The notes beneath the pieces were generated by a model. It searched no databases and was not told where the DNA came from. It was given only the letters and a program-made list of their open reading frames with translations. A stretch of 22,699 nt of DNA from Letharia columbiana (Eukaryota; Ascomycota; Lecanoromycetes; Lecanorales; Parmeliaceae): NCBI RefSeq assembly GCF_014066305.1, contig NW_023501188.1, forward strand, positions 1 to 22,699, given 5' to 3'. Shown piece by piece: positions 1 through 9,491 of this stretch (the first letter of the stretch is position 1; each line of letters starts with the position of its first letter). Made by a program: the position numbers and the translations under genes.

Positions 1-420
1 TGATCTCGGTCCAATACATACATTGAAGGGTGATGTTCGTAACTGACAGCGCCAGTCGACAGATGCACCGCAAAGCCTACCCCAACGCCAGCGCAGTTCC
101 GACCCCGGAGTCAGACGTTTCAAGGACTTTTCTCGTAGGTGTAAGGCCGAAGACGACCGCGCGAGTTATGCGCTTGTGTTCGCGCGTTACTCGTGGTACA
201 TAGTCATCCATGGATAACATCGTTTTACGTATGGGTGCGTATCATATATGGATAGAGACAAATTCCCAATAATAGCACGTCCTATCCATGGATAGTATGG
301 TTACCCATAGTACTAATGCAGCTTGAAGGATATATCTGAAGTGACTCGGACAGTTTGTTTATGGAATTATATGCTCGGTCGGGTCAGATATGGAAGAGGA
401 TCGTGTTAACACGTACTAGT
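1..420. other. Left flank, no gene recognised
   Basis: Base composition is balanced and CA/TG are not depleted, so this is not RIP-mutated DNA. It lies downstream of the broken aminotransferase-like gene on the minus strand, but I could not follow the reading frame past 421. There is an imperfect inverted repeat between 231-255 and 282-308, both built on the palindrome tatccatggata. A 12-bp palindrome (cgtgttaacacg) lies at 402-413. These may be traces of a small insertion that removed the 3' part of the gene. Confidence 0.4.
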
Positions 421-926
421 ACTCCAATAAGGTGCCAGAACCAGCACGCTGTTGCCGGCGTCGCAGATCGTATAGAAGAGTCGGTCTAGGCAGGAGCTGC
501 GGTCGGTAGCTATGACGATGTACGAGGGTAGCACTTGAATCGCGGGCCGGAAGTCTGCATTGAAGAAGGAGGCGAGGGCAGAGAGGAGGGCAGGGTGGTC
601 GCCCGAACCTCGAGGGCCAGAGAGATTCTGAGCGAGGGTAAGAGATTTGAGTAGATGCGCAGGGTAGACATTGAAGAAAGTATGGATAGGAATATGCAGT
701 GCGAGATGAAGCGAGATGAGAAATCGTTTACTTCTGGGTAGAGGTCCCGCGCAACAGCTTCGTTGTAGATAGCGACTACCTCGTCACGCACACGTCAGTT
801 CGCAGCAGTTGCGAAGTCGACTTTGGGAGGGTCAGCAGAATTTCTTTCGGCGAAAGTAACAGCTATCTTTGGAATGACGGTAGCAATAATGCCCCTCATA
901 CGAGACGGGAGCCCAGTGTACACCAT
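421..926 (-). pseudogene. ACC-synthase-like PLP-dependent aminotransferase, N-terminal fragment
   Basis: The minus strand reads like the first third of a fungal 1-aminocyclopropane-1-carboxylate-synthase-like fold-type I aminotransferase. A plausible start is the ATG at 926 (ctccATGG). It is followed by VIPKIAVTFAERN and KVDFATAAN, then RDEVVAIYNEAVARDLYPE, HPALLSALASFFNADFRP, and FYTICDAGNSVLVLAPYW ending at 421. A stop TGA (797-795) stands where the family has the Trp of its AENW-type motif, so TGG became TGA. DLYPE (to 732) joins NLSGPRG (from 627) across a 104-nt GT...CAG gap (731-628), a typical fungal intron. The large domain, including the PLP-binding lysine, is absent. Family members are about 400-450 residues and only about 130 are left. 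I see the motifs directly; the family name is from recall. It is non-functional and may once have belonged to a metabolic cluster with the neighbouring methyltransferase. Confidence 0.72.
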
Positions 927-1185
927 GGAGATGGCATTCTCGGGGTGCCATGATCGCAATGAAGTCAACAAACTTGGGGAACTGGAGGAGAACGTAGAAC
1001 AAGAAAGGAAGTTTGGGAGACTGGCATGGGTCCCTTCAAGGCCAGATGAATTCAATGTACTTTAGTCAGGAACATTTACGTGTCACAGAACCCGCCTCGG
1101 TCAGCGAGTCGGAAGCGAGCCAGGAGCAAGCTTTGGATCCTCTTTTTTCTGCATAAGGAATCACTCCTTATCGTGGCCAAAATAG

Positions 1186-1662
1186 TCATTTCCTATCATG
1201 CTTCGTGCCCTTAGCGAAGAACATCTGCTTCTGACCGCTAGGATCTGGCGGGACTTCAGATGGGGACGCTGCTAGGACATAGTCGGTTTCGCTGCATTGT
1301 GCTTTGGCGAACATGCCATCCATATGCTCCTTGGTGAAGCCGTCAAATGATACAGTGTGCGAGCCCGGGTGCTGTCCTGGGCCACCATCTCTTGGGAGCC
1401 CAGAATCGGTTCCATAGCCGTGAGAGTTTTCATGGCTGTGACTGCTACTGCTCTGAGAAAATGCTCTCTCTGAGGGGATCCAGTCGATAATCACTACCGT
1501 TCCACCAGGCTTCAAACGCTCTACCGACTTTGTTACCATTGCCTCGGGATCATCAACGTGATGTAAAGCCATACTCATTATCACCAAATCAAAGCCGAAG
1601 AAATCCTCGCTTTCAAGCGATCCGCGAGCTGGCGCGAGCAGATCGTCTCTCACTATATGTAT
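1186..1662 (-). pseudogene. Class I SAM-dependent methyltransferase, 3' part only
   Basis: An open minus-strand frame of about 158 codons ends at a stop at 1188-1186. It carries the second half of a Methyltransf_11/UbiE-type domain. FDLVIMSMALHHVDDPEA is the post-motif segment with the conserved LHH-D, and LKPGGTVVIIDW is the motif III strand. A Ser/His/Gly-rich loop follows, then a C-terminal MFFAKGTK strand. The glycine-rich SAM-binding motif I, which should lie upstream, is missing. A TTTAG acceptor just upstream of 1662 suggests that this is the last exon after an intron. The DNA beyond about 1670 is AT-rich and leads into element X1 at 1769, so the 5' exon appears to have been lost or mutated beyond recognition. 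The domain class is fairly sure. The substrate cannot be told; small molecules are typical for this subfamily. Confidence 0.7.
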
Positions 1663-1779
1663 CTAAATCTCAAATATACCCACCTCCCCCGCTTTTATAT
1701 TTAAAACTTTATCGATTATAAAATTAAAAATATTAATATTATAGATTTTAATTATATATAAAAATTTACAAGTAAAGGC

Positions 1780-1798
1780 CCATGAATTAAATTCATGG
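1780..1798 (-). other. X1 3'-terminal hairpin
   Basis: This 19-nt near-perfect palindrome has a 9-bp stem and 1-nt loop and sits 11 nt inside the element end. The equivalent hairpin occurs at 6978-6996 in X2, and RIP-altered versions lie near 19938-19957 (X3), 14043-14062 (X4) and 21309-21325 (X5). A hairpin about 10 nt from the 3' end is the termination signal expected for rolling-circle (Helitron-type) elements. Confidence 0.6.
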
Positions 1799-2231
1799 AG
1801 TTGGAGTTATTTTCTAAGTCAAATCGAACTCTGATCGCTTGCTGTGCGTTTTTGACCTACATACAGACACATATGTACGGAGAGAGGCGCGCTAAGGCCT
1901 AATTAGGAAGGTGTATCGAGTGTAGAGGATTAATCCGTAATAATTGCCTACAAAAAACAGAGAAAGGCCATATCCTTATGGCAAGAAGTATCGAAATACC
2001 GGAAAGAAATGGAGACAACATGCCAATTAGTGGTGTGAATCCCACATTATCTCCTGCCGCAGTGAAATCTTTCGAATAATGAAATAGCTGTCAGAGCAAG
2101 ACATCGGACGGTTTCAATTCGTTCAAATATGTATCGTTCGATGTTCCTCCTACAGAGGCCTAATTGGCTGTGATCGTCGCAGTAGATCCTCCTCTTGTGA
2201 TGTTATTGTAGTGATGTACCATATCAATGCA

Positions 2232-3637
2232 GTGGGGATGACAGGGCAAGTTGCAGTGGTGTTCTCCGCTTGCTGAGTGATGATTTGATGTGGAACCGTG
2301 GAGAGCATATGACGTGGGATCTTGGAGAGCTGAGCCGTGTTCCTGACGATGGTGGCCTTGTTGCCGCTTGGTTTCTCCGCAGTGTTCTCTATAGTGTTCT
2401 CCGCAGTGTTCTCCGCATTTATCTGTTGTAGTTCCTCCTCTTCCTCCTTAATGTAGTGGGGATGACAGGCTAAGTTGCAGTGGTGTTCTCCGCTTGCTGA
2501 GTGATAATTTGATGTGGAACCGTGGAGAGCATATGACGTGGGATCTTGGAGAGCTGAGCCGTGTTCTTGGTGCTGGGGGCCTTGTTGCCGCTTGGTTTCT
2601 CCGCAGTGTTCTCCGTAGTGTTCTCCGTAGTGTTCTCCGCATTTGCCTGTTATAGTTTCTTCTCTTCCTCCTTAATGTAGTGGGGATAACAGGCTAAGTT
2701 GCAGTGGTGTTCTCCGCTTGCTGAGTGATGATTTGATGTGGAACCGTGGAGAGCATATGACGTGGGATCTTGGAGAGCTGAGCCGTGTTCTTGGTGCTGG
2801 GGGCCTTATTGCCGCTTGGTTTCTCCGCAGTGTTCTCCGCATTTGCCTGTTGTAGTTCCTTCTCTTGCTCCTCCTCTTGTAGGGAGAGTATCAGACTGAG
2901 TGGCTAGCTGAGTGACTGACTGAGTGGATGACTGATATGACGTGGGATCTTGGAGAGCTGAGCCGTGTTCTTGACGATGGTGGCCTTGTTGCCGCTTGGT
3001 TTCTCCGCAGTGTTCTCCGCATTTGCCTGTTGTAGTTCCTCCTCTTGCTCCTCCTCTTGTAGGGAGAGTATCAGACTGAGTGGCTAGCTGAGTGGCTGAC
3101 TGAGTGGATGACTGATATGACGTGGGATCTTGGAGAGCTGAGCCGTGTTCTTGACGATGGTGGCCTTGTTGCCGCTTGGTTTCTCCGCAGTGTTCTCCGC
3201 ATTTGCCTGTTGTAGTTCCTCCTCTTGCTCCTCCTCTTGTAGAGTATTAGACTGAGTGGCTAGCTGAGTGGCTGACTGAGTGGATGACTGATATGACGTG
3301 GGATCTTGGAGAGCTGAGCCGTGTTCTTGGTGCTGGGGGCCTTGTTGCCGCTTGGTTTCTCCGCAGTGTTCTCCGCATTTGCCTGTTGTAGTTCCTCCTC
3401 TTGCTCCTTAATGTAGTGGGGATGACAGGCCAAGTTGCAGTGGTGTTCTCCGCTTGCTGAGTGATGATTTGATATGGAACCGTGGAGAGCATGTGACGTG
3501 GGATCTTGGAGAGCTGAGCCGTGTTCTTGACGATGGTGGCCTTGTTGCCGCTTGATTTCTCCGTAGTGTTCTCCGCAGTGTTCTCCGCAGTGTTCTCCGC
3601 AGTGTTCTCCGCATTTGCCTGTTGTAGTTCCTCCTCT
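2232..3637 (-). repeat. X1 coding-like tandem array
   Basis: Seven units are marked by the core gacgtgggatcttggagagc at 2311, 2535, 2759, 2939, 3119, 3295 and 3495, giving spacings of 224, 224, 180, 180, 176 and 200 bp. On the minus strand each unit translates as LQQANAENTAEK...GNKATIVKNTAQLSKIPRH.... It then has one of two tails, LSTVPHQIITQQAENTTATW or a SHSASHSV-type tail. The 12-bp motif aacactgcggag inside the unit varies in number. The longest open stretch is 3762-3247 (171 codons). Frames shift between units, so this is probably not a functional protein. The same unit in the same frame occurs in the gag-like ORF at 18064. Confidence 0.8.
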
Positions 3638-3788
3638 TTTTGAGGGCCTTTTAACGCGTTTATGAGCAGTAGTAGGTAGCTGTGGGGCTCGCTTGCGGCC
3701 TCGATTGCCAGCAGTAGCGGATTCGTCGAGGGGTGGCCTGGGGGCGTCAGTAAGGGGTTCAAAAGACGGGCGGAAGGGATACGTGCCT
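3636..3788 (-). repeat. 152-bp segment, first of two direct copies (second at 4003-4154)
   Basis: This block from tttttgaggg to acgtgcct recurs at 4003-4154 with only a few differences. Both lie in X1 and encode the same basic peptide region on the minus strand. In this copy the frame runs straight into the array. In the second copy it ends at a stop (see 3962-4195). The duplication is absent from X2 and single in X4. Confidence 0.8.
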
Positions 3789-3961
3789 TAGATATTTAGC
3801 AACATTTAGGCGAGGGGTACCGAGGGCGAATATATTCATAATTGGTGGATTGGTAGAATTATAGAAGAAATATGGTTAAAACAGGGTGATAAAGAATGGA
3901 TAGGGGAGGAAGACGCGTCTTGGGAGGTAGCATCGCTGGGTTGGAAAGCATCACCGCTGGC

Positions 3962-4195
3962 TTAAGAGGAATCTGTAGGGGAGGACGTATCCGTTCGGGC
4001 TCTTTTTGAGGGTCTTCCAACGCGTTTATGAGCAGTAGTAGGTAGCTGTGGGGCTCGCTTGCGGCCTCGATTGCCAGCAGTAGCGGATTCGTCGAGGGGT
4101 GGCCTGGGGGCGTCAGTAAGGGGTTCAAAAGACGGGCGGAAGGGATACGTGCCTGAAGCGTTTAGTAACGTTTCCGCAAGGGGTACCGAGGACGA
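3962..4195 (-). pseudogene. Captured C-terminal fragment with AT-hook-like basic motifs
   Basis: A frame of 77 codons without an ATG runs between stops on the minus strand. It reads ...TYPFRPSFEPLTDAPRPPLD, then GNRGRKRAPQLPTTAHKRVG followed by RPSKRARTDTSSPTDSS and TAA. RGRKRAP and VGRPSKRAR resemble AT-hook cores and a nuclear localisation signal. The KR-RP-KRARTDT part and the same stop position recur in X4 (16335-16170) and X3 (17124-17189). This suggests the true C-terminus of a captured protein. Basic RP-rich tails occur in DNA-binding proteins, including transposases. I cannot name the parent gene. Another frame of the same DNA is also open (4128-3859), so the assignment is tentative. 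Confidence 0.45.
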
Positions 4196-4617
4196 TTATG
4201 TTTATATTGGTAAATTGATAGAATGGTGGAAGAAGAATGGTTACACAAACAGGTGGAAGGATTATTTTATTATTATCCGATCCCGGACGCGTCTGATATG
4301 ACTACTATAACTACCATATTTAAATATCCATTTAATCCACTAATAGTAGGCCAAACTTCATAATTTTTACAGCGTTAGAAAGCGCAAAGCGAGCTCTACA
4401 ATTTGAGGAATTATAAAGTAACTGTATATATCGCAAGCTAAGTACTTCAAAGTGTAAAACTTCTACACATAAATTTTTGATGAGGGAGCTCGGGAGGGCT
4501 AGCGGGCTAACTCAGCCGGTCTAACTAAAGAGCGTAGTAACCCTGAATTGATGATTGGCTGCACATACAAATTCAAGGTTTTCAAGCTCAGCCCTACCTT
4601 ATTCTTTTATATATACT

Positions 4618-4655
4618 GATTATCTATATAATTATAAATTTAATATTATTTAATC
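4618..4655. other. 38-bp spacer between head-to-head X1 and X2
   Basis: This AT-only stretch separates the 5' ends of X1 and X2. Because the two elements diverge from here, the flanking DNA forms a long inverted repeat with this spacer as the loop. It is probably the remaining host or target sequence. Confidence 0.6.
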
Positions 4656-5031
4656 AGTATATATAACAGAATAAGGTAGGGCTGAACTAGAAAACCTTGA
4701 ATTTGTATGTGCAGCCAATCATCAATTCAGGGTCACTACGCTCTTTGGTTAGACCGGCTGAGTCAGCCCGGTAGCCCTCCCGAGCTCCCTCATCAAAAAT
4801 TTGTATGTAGAAGTTTTACACTTTGAAGTACTCAGCTTGCGATACATACAGTTACTTCATAATTCCTCAAATTGTAGAGCTCGCTTTGCGCTTTCTAACG
4901 CTGTAAAAATTATGAAGTTTGGCCTACTATTGGTGGATTAAATGGACATTCAAATATGGTAGTCATGGTAGTCACACCAGACGCGTCCCGGATCGGATAA
5001 TAATCCTTCCACCTGTTTGTTATTCTTCCAC

Positions 5032-5079
5032 CATTCTACCAATTCTACCAATTCTACCAATTCTACCAATTCCACCAAT
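5032..5079 (+). repeat. 9-bp minisatellite in X2 leader
   Basis: Five units of about accaattct, the last ones altered to accaattcc. The matching place in X4 (16372-16420) holds about five units of the complementary ttgatagaa type, while X1 has only a single unit near 4205-4235. The repeat number has therefore changed independently in different copies. Confidence 0.85.
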
Positions 5080-5121
5080 ATGAACACATTTACCCTCGGT
5101 ACCCTCGCACTCAATTAAACA

Positions 5122-6463
5122 AGAGGAGGATCTACAACAGGCGAATGCGGAGAACACTGCGGAGAACATTGCGGAGACAGTCATCAGCAGCAGTGACACA
5201 ACAGGCCTACTCTCCACGGTCTCACACCAATCCACTCAGCCAGTGCAAGAGAAGTCACTACAGCAGGCGAATACGGAGAACACTGCGGAGAAATCAAGCG
5301 ACAACAAGGCCCCCAGCACCAAGAACAGGCTCAGCTCTCCAAGATCCCACGTCATATGCTCTCCACGATTCCACATCAAATCATCACTCAGCAAGCGGAG
5401 AACACCACTGTAACTTGGCCTGTCATCCCCACTGCATTGAGGAGTAAGAGGAGGAACTACAACAGGCAAATGCGGAGAACACTGTGGAGAAACCAAGCGG
5501 TAATAAGGCCACCATCGTCAAGAACACGGCTCAGCTCTCTAAGATCCCACGTCATATGCTCTCCACGGTTCCACATCAAATCATCACTCAGCAAGCGGAG
5601 AACACCACTGCAACTTGGCCGTTCCACATCAAATCATCACTCAGCAAGCGAAGAACACCACTGCAACTTGGCCTGTCATCCCCATTACATTGAGGAGCAA
5701 GAGGAGGAACTACAACAGGCAAATGCGGAGAACACTGCGGAGAAACCAAGCGGCAACAAGGCCACCATCGTCAAGAACGCGGCTCAGCTCTCCAAGATCC
5801 CACGTTATATCAGTTATCCACTCAGTCAGCCACTCAGCTAGCCACTCAGTCTAATACTCTACAAGAGGAGGAGTAAGAGGAGGAACTACAACAGGCAAAT
5901 GCGGAGAACACTGCGGAGAAACCAAGCGGCAACAAGGCCACCATCGTCAAGAACACGGCTCAGCTCTCCAAGATCCCACGTTATATCAGTCATCCACTCA
6001 GTCAGCCACTCAGCTAGCCACTCAGTCTGATACTCTACAAGAGGAGGAGCAAGAGGAGGAACTACAACAGGCAAATGCGAAGAACACTACGGAGAAACCA
6101 AGCGGCAACAAGGCCACCATCGTCAAAAACACGGCTCAGCTCTCCAAGATCCCACGTCATATGCTGTCCACGATTCCACATCAAATCATCACTCAGCAAG
6201 CGGAGAACACCACTGCAACTTAGCCTATCATCCCCACTGCATTAAGGAGTAAGAGGAGGAACTACAACAGGCAAATGCGGAGAACACTGCGGAGAACACT
6301 ATGGAGAACACTGCGGAGAAACCAAGCGGCAACAAGGCCACCATCGTCAAGAACACGGCTCAGCTCTCCAAGATCCCACGTCATATGCTCTCCACGGTTC
6401 CACATCAAATCATCAGCAAGCGGAGAACACCACTACAACTTGGCCTGTCATCCCCACTGCATT
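5122..6463 (+). repeat. X2 coding-like tandem array
   Basis: Units are marked by atcccacg at 5344, 5544, 5797, 5973, 6149 and 6373, giving spacings of 200, 253, 176, 176 and 224 bp. The plus-strand translation is the same as in X1 (LQQANAENTAEK...). The 253-bp unit arises from an internal 53-bp duplication (gttccacatcaaatcatcac occurs twice, at about 5570 and 5623). The 24-bp steps are two extra 12-bp aacactgcggag motifs. The longest open frames are 5356-5841 (161 codons) and 6275-6592 (105 codons). These are repeat-derived and not credible as genes. Confidence 0.8.
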
Positions 6464-7007
6464 AATATGATACATCACTGCAATAACGTCACAAGAGGAG
6501 GATCTACTATCACAGTCAATTGGGCCTCTACAGGAGGAACATCGGACGATACATATTTGGACGAATTAAAACCGTCCGATGTCTTGCTCTGACAGCTATT
6601 TCATTATTCGAATGATTTCACTGCGGCAGGAGATAATGTGGGATTCACACCACTAATTGGCATGTTGTCTCCATTTCTTTCCGGTATTTCGATACTTCTT
6701 GCCATAAGAACATGGCCTTTCTCTGTTTTTTGTGGGCAATTATTACGGATCAATCCTTCACACTTGATACACCTTTCTAATTAGGCCTTAGCGCGCCTCT
6801 CTCCGCACATATATGCCTATATACCACATAGATTAAATTAATTTTGTAGTGGTGGAAGTAGGTCAAAAACGCACAGCAAGCGATCAGAGTTCGATTTGAC
6901 TTAGGGCTAGGGCTAAAATTCCATTTGACTTAGAAAAATCCAACTCCATTTAACTTAGAAAAATGAAAAATCCAACTCCATGAATTTAATTCATGGGCCT
7001 TTACTTG

Positions 7008-8756
7008 TATTATTTTAAATTAATAAAAGAAATATAAAATTATTTAAAATAAAAATTTTAATTTATAGATATAATCGAGTATTTTAATAAATATTTAAAA
7101 TAATTATTAGATCTCTATTTAATTAAGATTAAAGCGAAAATAACTATAAATTTAATATATAAATTTTTAAATTTTTAAATTTTTAAATTTTTATTTAATT
7201 TTAAATATTAGAGACGCTTTATAAGCGTTTTAAATACGAAATAAAAAAATAAAAAAATATTAAGATACGTACTCTTAATACTTATAATTAATTTTTTTAA
7301 AAGTTTTTAAAATTAAAATCGCTATAAAATAGAGATAAAAAGAGAAGAGAGTATAAGATACGATAATATTAATTATATAAATAATTTAAAAGTCGCGAAG
7401 TTAATTTATAAATATAAATCTATATATATAAATAATTTTATTATATATTTAAATTTTTAAATTTTTATATTATTAGAAAGTATATATTATATTTTATATT
7501 ATTAGAAAGTATATATCGTATTTTATAATTTTATAAAATATTATAAATATATTCTTTAAATATATTATAAAAAATAGAAGTATTAAAGATATTTTAGAAA
7601 TACTTATAGAGTTATTAATATAAACTTAATATTATATAAATTTATTTATTATTTATATAGAGTAATAAGTAAAGATCTATAAATTAAATTTATAATTATT
7701 ACGTTTTTAGTATAGCGTAAGAAATCTTACTAGCGTAACTTAATATATCGCTTTCTTTCTTCGATTTTATTTATAGCTTTAGCTTAAGTAATTAATTAAT
7801 TAATTATAATTAAAACTAAGAAATACCTTTCGCTTCTTCGTAAAACTTCTTTTTCGAAGTATATGCTTACTTCTTATATTAGTAATCTTAATAATTAGTA
7901 ATAATATAAGCTTTTCTATATTAATATACTATTCTTACTATTTCGTATTAGAGATACTATTCTTATACTAAGAAGTTTTTCTTCTATTAGAATATTACTT
8001 TTTTAAAGAAAGAATCTTTTTTAAAAGAAAGAATCGCTATAAGAGTTATTTAATTTCTCTTATCTTTTTAAATAGCTTTCCTTCTCTTAAAGAAAACTTA
8101 TCTTTTATTCTTAACACTTTTCTTTCTTTTTAATAAGACTTTCTTTTTATTTCTTTTTATATCTTTCTTTATAATAGAGTATAATTATTTATAATTAACG
8201 AAGTTAGAAAATCTATTTTAATAGAATTAACGATTTTACTCGCCTTTTAATTTTAAGCTTTTTTAATAAAAAATCCTAAACTCTATAAGTAGATTCTTAA
8301 TAAGAATTATTATTCGATTATTAAATCGATTATATAGATTTATAATCTATTTACTAACGTTCTTTATAATTAAGATTTATATATTTAATAAAGTTAATCT
8401 TAAAATATTAACTTAATCTCTTTTTAGAAATTACTCGATTAGAGAAATCTCTTATCTACTCTCTTTTCTAAAATTATAATTTTAGATCTATAAATACTTT
8501 AGTAAAAGTAATTATTATCTTTATATATAAAGTTCGTTATTATATAAATAGTAATTATTTTCTTATTTAATAAATTGAGATAACTCGCCTTAAATCTAAA
8601 AATATCTTTATTTTTAAAAATTTAAGTCTCGATTTAAGAGGTTATATAGACGTCTTCTTAGAGTTATTATCTTCTTCTTTTCTTAAAATAACTTAATCTT
8701 CTCGTCTTAATAATAGAATTTTTTTTTTTAAGCTCGATAAAAATAAAGAAAGAAGA
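7008..8756. other. AT-rich RIP-degraded block, no gene
   Basis: This is almost purely A/T, with remaining C mostly in TC, CT or CG contexts and very few CA or TG dinucleotides, as expected after heavy RIP of old repeats. I see no readable protein motif. Local repeats include about four units of taaattttt near 7160-7193 and two copies of tatattattagaaagtatat near 7467 and 7496. A possible X terminus lies at 7666. Confidence 0.6.
7666..7700 (-). mobile_element. X6: possible RIP-altered X 3' end
   Basis: The stretch taagtaaagatctataaatt followed by aaatttata matches the X terminus (caagtaaaggcccatgaatt...) with only C-to-T and G-to-A changes. The next bases resemble the inner side of X5 more than X1. 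I cannot find its other end, so it may be a fragment. Confidence 0.4.
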
Positions 8757-8907
8757 TTTATATTAGGGCGTAATCGCCTTAATAGTCTATAGCGGGGATA
8801 TAGTAGACTCTTATAGAATTAAATAGGGCGTATTAGTTATAAAGCGCGATACTCTCGATTCTTTTAGTCTATAGTCTAGTAATAGCCGAATTATTCTTAT
8901 AACTATA
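8757..8907 (+). repeat. ~150-bp repeat, copy 1 of 3
   Basis: This matches 9334-9484 and 9492-9643 throughout, with shared words such as agcgcgatactctcgat and tagccgaattattcttataa. The better-preserved copy 2 begins atagttataag and ends cttataactat, an 11-bp inverted terminus. This is compatible with a small MITE. All differences between copies look like RIP transitions. Confidence 0.75.
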
Positions 8908-9333
8908 TCGCGCTAAAATTTCGAGGCTTAACTAACCTCGAGAAGGCTAGCTACTATAGGATATATCCGCTAATTTTCTAAGGGTTCGAGCCCGTTATAT
9001 ATAGGTCGTAAAACATTTTTCAGAGGGTAAAAGTTTTAGATTTATCGGATACCGGCTTCTAGGAGCGATATAATTCTATATTCTAAGGCTTTTATTTAGA
9101 TAGAGCTAAATATCCGATAACCGAACCTCGGTATATATATATCGAGGTATATACCCCGAAAGGGTCTCTATAACGTATCTTATATCTTATAGGAACCTCT
9201 AAGATAAGAAGTCCCGGACAACCGAAGGGTAGCGCACTGCGCCTTAAGTCGGCTTTACGAGAACCGCTGGTTAGGGTAAAGCCCTCGAATTAATTCTTTT
9301 TAGAGCCGCGAGGACGCGGTCTTTAGAGAGAGG
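8908..9333. other. Less degraded spacer with B-box-like motif
   Basis: This is more GC-rich than its surroundings. It contains gggttcgagcccg at about 8983-8996, which matches a pol III B box (tRNA T-arm). About 30 bases upstream, tagctactatagg vaguely resembles an A box. No full tRNA cloverleaf can be folded by eye, so it may be a tRNA relic or a SINE. No protein-coding signal was recognised. Confidence 0.3.
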
Positions 9334-9484
9334 ATAGTTATAAGGGCGTAATCGCTCTAATAGTCTATAGCGAGGGTATAGTAGGCTCTTATAGGGTCAA
9401 ATAGGGCGTATCGGCCATAAAGCGCGATACTCTCGATCCTTTTAACCTATGGCCTAGTAATAGCCGAATTATTCTTATAACTAT
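9334..9484 (+). repeat. ~150-bp repeat, copy 2 of 3
   Basis: This is the best-preserved copy, with inverted ends atagttataag and cttataactat and a GC-rich interior. It is followed by a 7-bp gap (atcgcga) and then copy 3 in the same orientation. Confidence 0.75.
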
Positions 9485-9491
9485 ATCGCGA

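Larger units (their letters stand above)
1769..4617 (-). mobile_element. X1: Helitron-like non-autonomous element with coding array
   Basis: Read on the minus strand, the element begins AGTATATATA at 4617. It ends at 1769 with the hairpin ccatgaatt-t-aattcatgg (1798-1780) followed by GCCTTTACTTG. X2, X3, X4 and X5 share the same ends. The 5'-flanking base is C and the 3'-flanking base is T. Inside, from the 5' end, are about 420 bp of conserved leader, two copies of a 152-bp segment with a basic coding fragment, an array of seven units, and a 460-bp conserved 3' module. It has no terminal inverted repeat and no transposase, so it would depend on a protein from elsewhere. Helitron/Helentron is the best structural match, but the CTRR end of classical Helitrons is not present. 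RIP damage is slight. Confidence 0.6.
4656..7007 (+). mobile_element. X2: Helitron-like non-autonomous element with coding array
   Basis: X2 is oriented opposite to X1 and starts AGTATATATAACAG at 4656. It ends with the hairpin at 6978-6996 followed by GCCTTTACTTG, with T next. The leader (4656-5121) is the inverse of X1 4617-4190. The coding-like array follows (5122-6463), then a 3' module (about 6464-7007). This module includes the conserved stretch around ctcctgccgcagtgaaat and short repeats (tccaactccat) near the end. It lacks the 152-bp basic segment of X1. It is only mildly RIP-mutated and has no transposase or Rep/helicase. Confidence 0.6.

Noticed and set aside
823..1065. 80-codon plus-strand frame
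   Set aside because: It lies antisense to the aminotransferase-like fragment, whose motifs on the minus strand are much more convincing.
1530..1721. 63-codon plus-strand frame
   Set aside because: Antisense shadow of the methyltransferase fragment that runs into AT-rich DNA.
3247..3762. 171-codon open frame as a real gene
   Set aside because: It consists of array units and the duplicated 152-bp segment, changes frame between units and is not open in the other X copies. It is described as part of the array.
3810..3950. Chromodomain-like reading (IEEIWLKQGDK...EEDASWEV) on the plus strand of X1
   Set aside because: Too short, lacks the aromatic-cage pattern in order, and the duplicate region in other X copies does not keep the frame.
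5236..5496. Cys/Pro-rich frames antisense to the arrays (also 14497-14700)
   Set aside because: They are antisense shadows of the repeat units and recur only because the units recur.
2232..6463. Regular repeats with spacers, resembling CRISPR arrays
   Set aside because: Unit lengths of 176-253 bp, coding-like content and eukaryotic context do not fit CRISPR; these are tandem repeats inside mobile elements.
6901..6917. Telomere-like ttagggctagggcta
   Set aside because: Only two imperfect units, and the same sequence is a conserved part of the X 3' module (also near 19892-19906), so it is not a telomere.
1769..7007. Inverted repeat as a palindromic assembly artefact or a single foldback transposon
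   Set aside because: The arms differ in repeat number, extra segments and point changes, so they are not one read folded back. X4 and X5 are single-arm copies with their own insertion sites, so the mobile unit is one arm.
8920..9010. tRNA gene
   Set aside because: Only a B-box-like T-arm is convincing; acceptor and anticodon stems do not pair well, so I did not call a tRNA.
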